DNA of 64,000 nt, taken from JBGTSJ01 sp041940305. Lineage in GTDB: Bacteria; Planctomycetota; Planctomycetia; Planctomycetales; Planctomycetaceae. The stretch is from assembly GCA_041940305.1 (NCBI GenBank), contig JBGTSJ010000002.1:248001-312000 (forward strand), read 5' to 3'. The position numbers and the translations under genes were made by a program. A model generated the notes under the pieces. It had not been told where the DNA came from. It ran no database searches and saw only the letters and a list, made by a program, of their open reading frames with translations. Every line of letters begins with the position of its first letter. Positions within the stretch are counted from its first letter, which is position 1. This document shows, in pieces, positions 61,618-64,000 of the stretch.

Positions 61618-63810
61618 ATGCTGCCGGTTTCGCTCGCCTTCCTCTGGCACCAGCACCAGCCCTACTACCCCGACGACGTCTCCGGCGAGAACCTGTTCCC
61701 GTGGGTCAGGCTGCACGGGACCAAGGACTACTTGGGCATGGCTCTGCATCTGCAGGAAGTCCCCGAGTTCCGCTGCACGATCAATCTCGTTCCCAGCCTG
61801 CTCGACCAGATTCTGCGTTACACCGAGCGCGGCCGCAGCGACCGGCACCTCGACGTCTCCCGGATTCCGGCCGACTCGCTGACCGATGCGGACGCCCGGT
61901 TCCTCCTCGATTCGTTCTTCATGGCGAACGTGGACTGCATGATCCGGCCGTATCCCCGGTACTACGAACTGCTCCAGAAGCGCCGGGCCGGCTTCGACCC
62001 TGTGGAGCGCGCGCTGGGCCGCTTCGGCGAGCGCGATCTGCGCGATCTCCAAGTCTGGTTCAATCTCACCTGGATTCACCCACTGGTGTTTGAGCAGGAC
62101 AGCGAGCTGCGCGGCTTCCTCGAGAAAGGGCAGGACTGGACCGAATCCGAGAAGCACTGGCTGCTGGCGAAGCACCTGGAACTGCTCGAGCAGATCATCC
62201 CGCTCCATCGCCAGCTTGCCGAGTCAGGTCAGGTCGAGCTCACGACATCCCCTTACTATCACCCGATTCTTCCCCTGCTGTGGGACAAGCGCAGCGCCCG
62301 CGAGGCGATGCCGGGATGCCCGCTGCCGCGCTACGTGGATCCGTACGAGGAGGACGCCGTCACTCAAATCCGGCGCGGCGTCGAGTTTCATACACAGTTG
62401 TTCGGAGCGCCGCCGCAGGGGATGTGGCCGTCCGAGGGGTCGGTCTCGCACGACATCGTCCAGCCGCTGTACGATGCGGGCATCCGCTGGATCGCGACCG
62501 ATGAGGAGATCCTCTCGCATTCCACCGACGGCTTTGTCGCCCGCGACAGCCAGGGGCACGTGCGTCACCCGGAAATGCTGTACCGCCCGTGGCACGTGGA
62601 CTGCGAATCGGGCTCGCTGCAGATCATCTTCCGGGACCACGGCCTGAGCGACCTGATCGGATTTGAGTACCAGCGGCAGGAGCCGGCAGCCGCCGCCCGG
62701 GACATGCTCGCCCGTGTCGCGTCAATCGGAAAAGCAGTGGAGTCGCACACCGGCGGACGCCCCGCGCTCGTACCGGTGATCCTCGACGGCGAAAACTGCT
62801 GGGAGTACTACGCCGATGGAGGGGTGACATTCCTCCGCGAGCTGTACCGCGGGGCCGTCGCACATCCGTCCATCCGCCCTGTCCGCGTGTCGGACCATCT
62901 CACTGCGCATCCCGCGACCGATCGCATCGCACGCCTGTTCGCCGGCAGCTGGATCTCGCACAACTTTGCCATCTGGATCGGCCACGAGGAAGACCGCTCC
63001 GCCTGGGACCTGCTCCACGAGACCCGCGCCTTTCTCATCGAAAAGGAGTCGCAGGGAGATCTTCCGCAGGACGCGCTCCGACGAGCCCGGCGGGAACTGG
63101 AAATTGCCGAAGGGAGCGACTGGTTCTGGTGGTTCGGCGACGACCACTCGTCATCGCAGGACCAGCTCTTCGATCAGCTCTTCCGCCGCCACCTGGAGAA
63201 CGTCTACACGCTGCTCGGAGAGCCCCCCCCGCCGAAGCTGCTGCGTCCCATTACGCAGGCCGAACACCGCGCCCTGCACACGCAGCCCCGCGGCCTGCTG
63301 GACGTGCATCTCGACGGCCGCGGGACATTCTTCGAATGGCTCAACGCCGGCCGGTTCGATGCTCACAGCGAGCGGGGGACGATGACGCGCGTCACGCACG
63401 GACTGATCTCGCATCTCTACTTCGGCTTCGGACCGGAGCATCTGTTCGTTCGCCTCGACACCGACGGTCCGGCCCGCGCGCGGCTTGCGACCGTCGACGA
63501 CGTGCTGATCCGGTTTGTCGAACCGAGCGACGTCATCGTCACCGTGACGGGTCTCGACCTGCCATCACCCGCCGTCACGCTGCGCCGCGGCGGCCGGAAA
63601 GGATCGAAGTCGCCCGTGACGGCCGCTCTGGGGGACATCCTGGAGATTGCCTGCCCCCTGGCCGATCTCCGCCTCAGTCCTGGAGACAAGGTGAGCTTCG
63701 TCGTCGACCTGATCGCCAAGCGGCAAAGCATCGAGCGCGCCCCGGCCGAAGGGGAGATTGCACTGTCCGTCCCTTCCGCCGACTACGATGCCCGAATGTG
63801 GCAGGCATAA
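61618..63810 (+). CDS. Glycoside hydrolase family 57 protein
   Basis: A 730-residue retaining alpha-glucan-active enzyme. The N-terminal HQP site is LWHQHQPYY, the nucleophile region is MWPSEGSVSHD (Glu), and ILDGENCWEYY and WIATDEEILS follow the GH57 pattern. The C-terminal half includes beta-rich parts. Activities in the family include amylase, branching enzyme and 4-alpha-glucanotransferase; this cannot be resolved here. Next to glgA, storage-glucan turnover is the likely role. No signal peptide. Confidence 0.9.
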   Translation: MLPVSLAFLWHQHQPYYPDDVSGENLFPWVRLHGTKDYLGMALHLQEVPEFRCTINLVPSLLDQILRYTERGRSDRHLDVSRIPADSLTDADARFLLDSFFMANVDCMIRPYPRYYELLQKRRAGFDPVERALGRFGERDLRDLQVWFNLTWIHPLVFEQDSELRGFLEKGQDWTESEKHWLLAKHLELLEQIIPLHRQLAESGQVELTTSPYYHPILPLLWDKRSAREAMPGCPLPRYVDPYEEDAVTQIRRGVEFHTQLFGAPPQGMWPSEGSVSHDIVQPLYDAGIRWIATDEEILSHSTDGFVARDSQGHVRHPEMLYRPWHVDCESGSLQIIFRDHGLSDLIGFEYQRQEPAAAARDMLARVASIGKAVESHTGGRPALVPVILDGENCWEYYADGGVTFLRELYRGAVAHPSIRPVRVSDHLTAHPATDRIARLFAGSWISHNFAIWIGHEEDRSAWDLLHETRAFLIEKESQGDLPQDALRRARRELEIAEGSDWFWWFGDDHSSSQDQLFDQLFRRHLENVYTLLGEPPPPKLLRPITQAEHRALHTQPRGLLDVHLDGRGTFFEWLNAGRFDAHSERGTMTRVTHGLISHLYFGFGPEHLFVRLDTDGPARARLATVDDVLIRFVEPSDVIVTVTGLDLPSPAVTLRRGGRKGSKSPVTAALGDILEIACPLADLRLSPGDKVSFVVDLIAKRQSIERAPAEGEIALSVPSADYDARMWQA

Positions 63811-63830
63811 TCATCGAAACAACGCAAGGA

Positions 63831-64000
63831 TCAGCGCACCGGCGCATCCGCCTGACCACCGTTCACCGTCCGCTCCGGGCCGCGCAGGTAGTCCAGTGCG
63901 TCTCTCAGGATGACGGCCGCGGAAGGGGCCGCGACGGTGCCGCCGAAGTCGCTGCCTCCCTGTGTCGGCTCGTTCACGCTCACCAGCACCAGCACTTCCG
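63831..64000 (-). CDS. Class B penicillin-binding protein, C-terminal fragment cut by the window edge
   Basis: The minus strand from the window edge reads 56 codons ending at a TGA at 63831-63833. The segment LVSVNEP, then a Gly-rich turn, then FGGTVAAPSAAVIL is the typical end of the transpeptidase domain of FtsI/PBP2-type proteins, where the consensus is DEP then GG-x-VAAP. This suggests peptidoglycan transpeptidation. Most of the gene, including the catalytic Ser motif, is outside the window. Confidence 0.6.
   Translation of the reverse strand, partial: EVLVLVSVNEPTQGGSDFGGTVAAPSAAVILRDALDYLRGPERTVNGGQADAPVR

Overview
The window is a chromosomal segment of a high-GC planctomycete, probably order Planctomycetales. 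Markers of the phylum: two DUF1501 secreted proteins, a cytochrome-c/DUF1549/DUF1553 (PSCyt-PSD1) giant protein paired with one of them, two multi-domain Ser/Thr kinases, a DapL-type diaminopimelate branch, many signal-peptide proteins of unknown function, and abundant palindromic repeats between genes. There is no sign of a phage, plasmid, insertion sequence, CRISPR array, tRNA or rRNA. Gene density is high, with 53 complete protein genes and two cut by the window ends. Roughly half lie on each strand.

Layout. 1-3.3 kb: lipoprotein N-terminus, purE, a DUF1501 protein and a CPBP-family membrane protease. 3.6-6.7 kb: a kinase with a zinc-ribbon N-terminus, then three consecutive Hsp20 genes. 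6.7-15.5 kb, minus strand: a Bfd-like ferredoxin, a creatininase-family amidohydrolase, dapB, a GT4 glycosyltransferase, a NagD-type phosphatase, lysA, asd and holB. 15.7-22 kb, plus strand: MFS transporter, Fe-alcohol dehydrogenase, receiver protein, bshB1 (bacillithiol deacetylase), and a GGDEF protein overlapping a truncated paralogue of its own membrane domain. 21.9-29.9 kb, minus strand: a secreted HEAT protein with an embedded dead receiver domain, then a tight four-gene unit of membrane kinase, anchored protein, mannosyltransferase-like enzyme and GT2-methyltransferase fusion. 30-36 kb: MoxR ATPase and the PSD1/DUF1501 pair. 36-41.8 kb: nnrD, larB, an M24 peptidase and accB-accC. 41.9-46.7 kb: PQQ-like beta-propeller, DUF3500, an SMP-30-type propeller and a CxxCH-bearing toroid protein. 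47-52.3 kb: scpB, tmk, STAS protein, mtaB and dapL. 52.5-57.5 kb: three secreted proteins in a row (G8/CEMIP-like beta-helix, putative zinc metalloprotease, ceramidase-like). 57.6-64 kb: queA, EF-hand protein, glgA, a GH57 glucanase-like enzyme and the C-terminus of a class B penicillin-binding protein.

How genes work together. asd, dapB, dapL and lysA, scattered over 45 kb, make up most of a DapL-type diaminopimelate/lysine route; with the terminal penicillin-binding-protein fragment this fits a peptidoglycan-making planctomycete. glgA and the GH57 gene suggest alpha-glucan storage. accB and accC supply two acetyl-CoA carboxylase subunits. The most unusual material is in 20.7-29.9 kb (signalling proteins with odd domain combinations next to glycosyltransferases), in 52.5-57.5 kb (secreted hydrolase-like set) and in the intergenic spaces, which carry at least six palindrome families. 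All assignments were made by reading motifs in the sequence; no database search was run.
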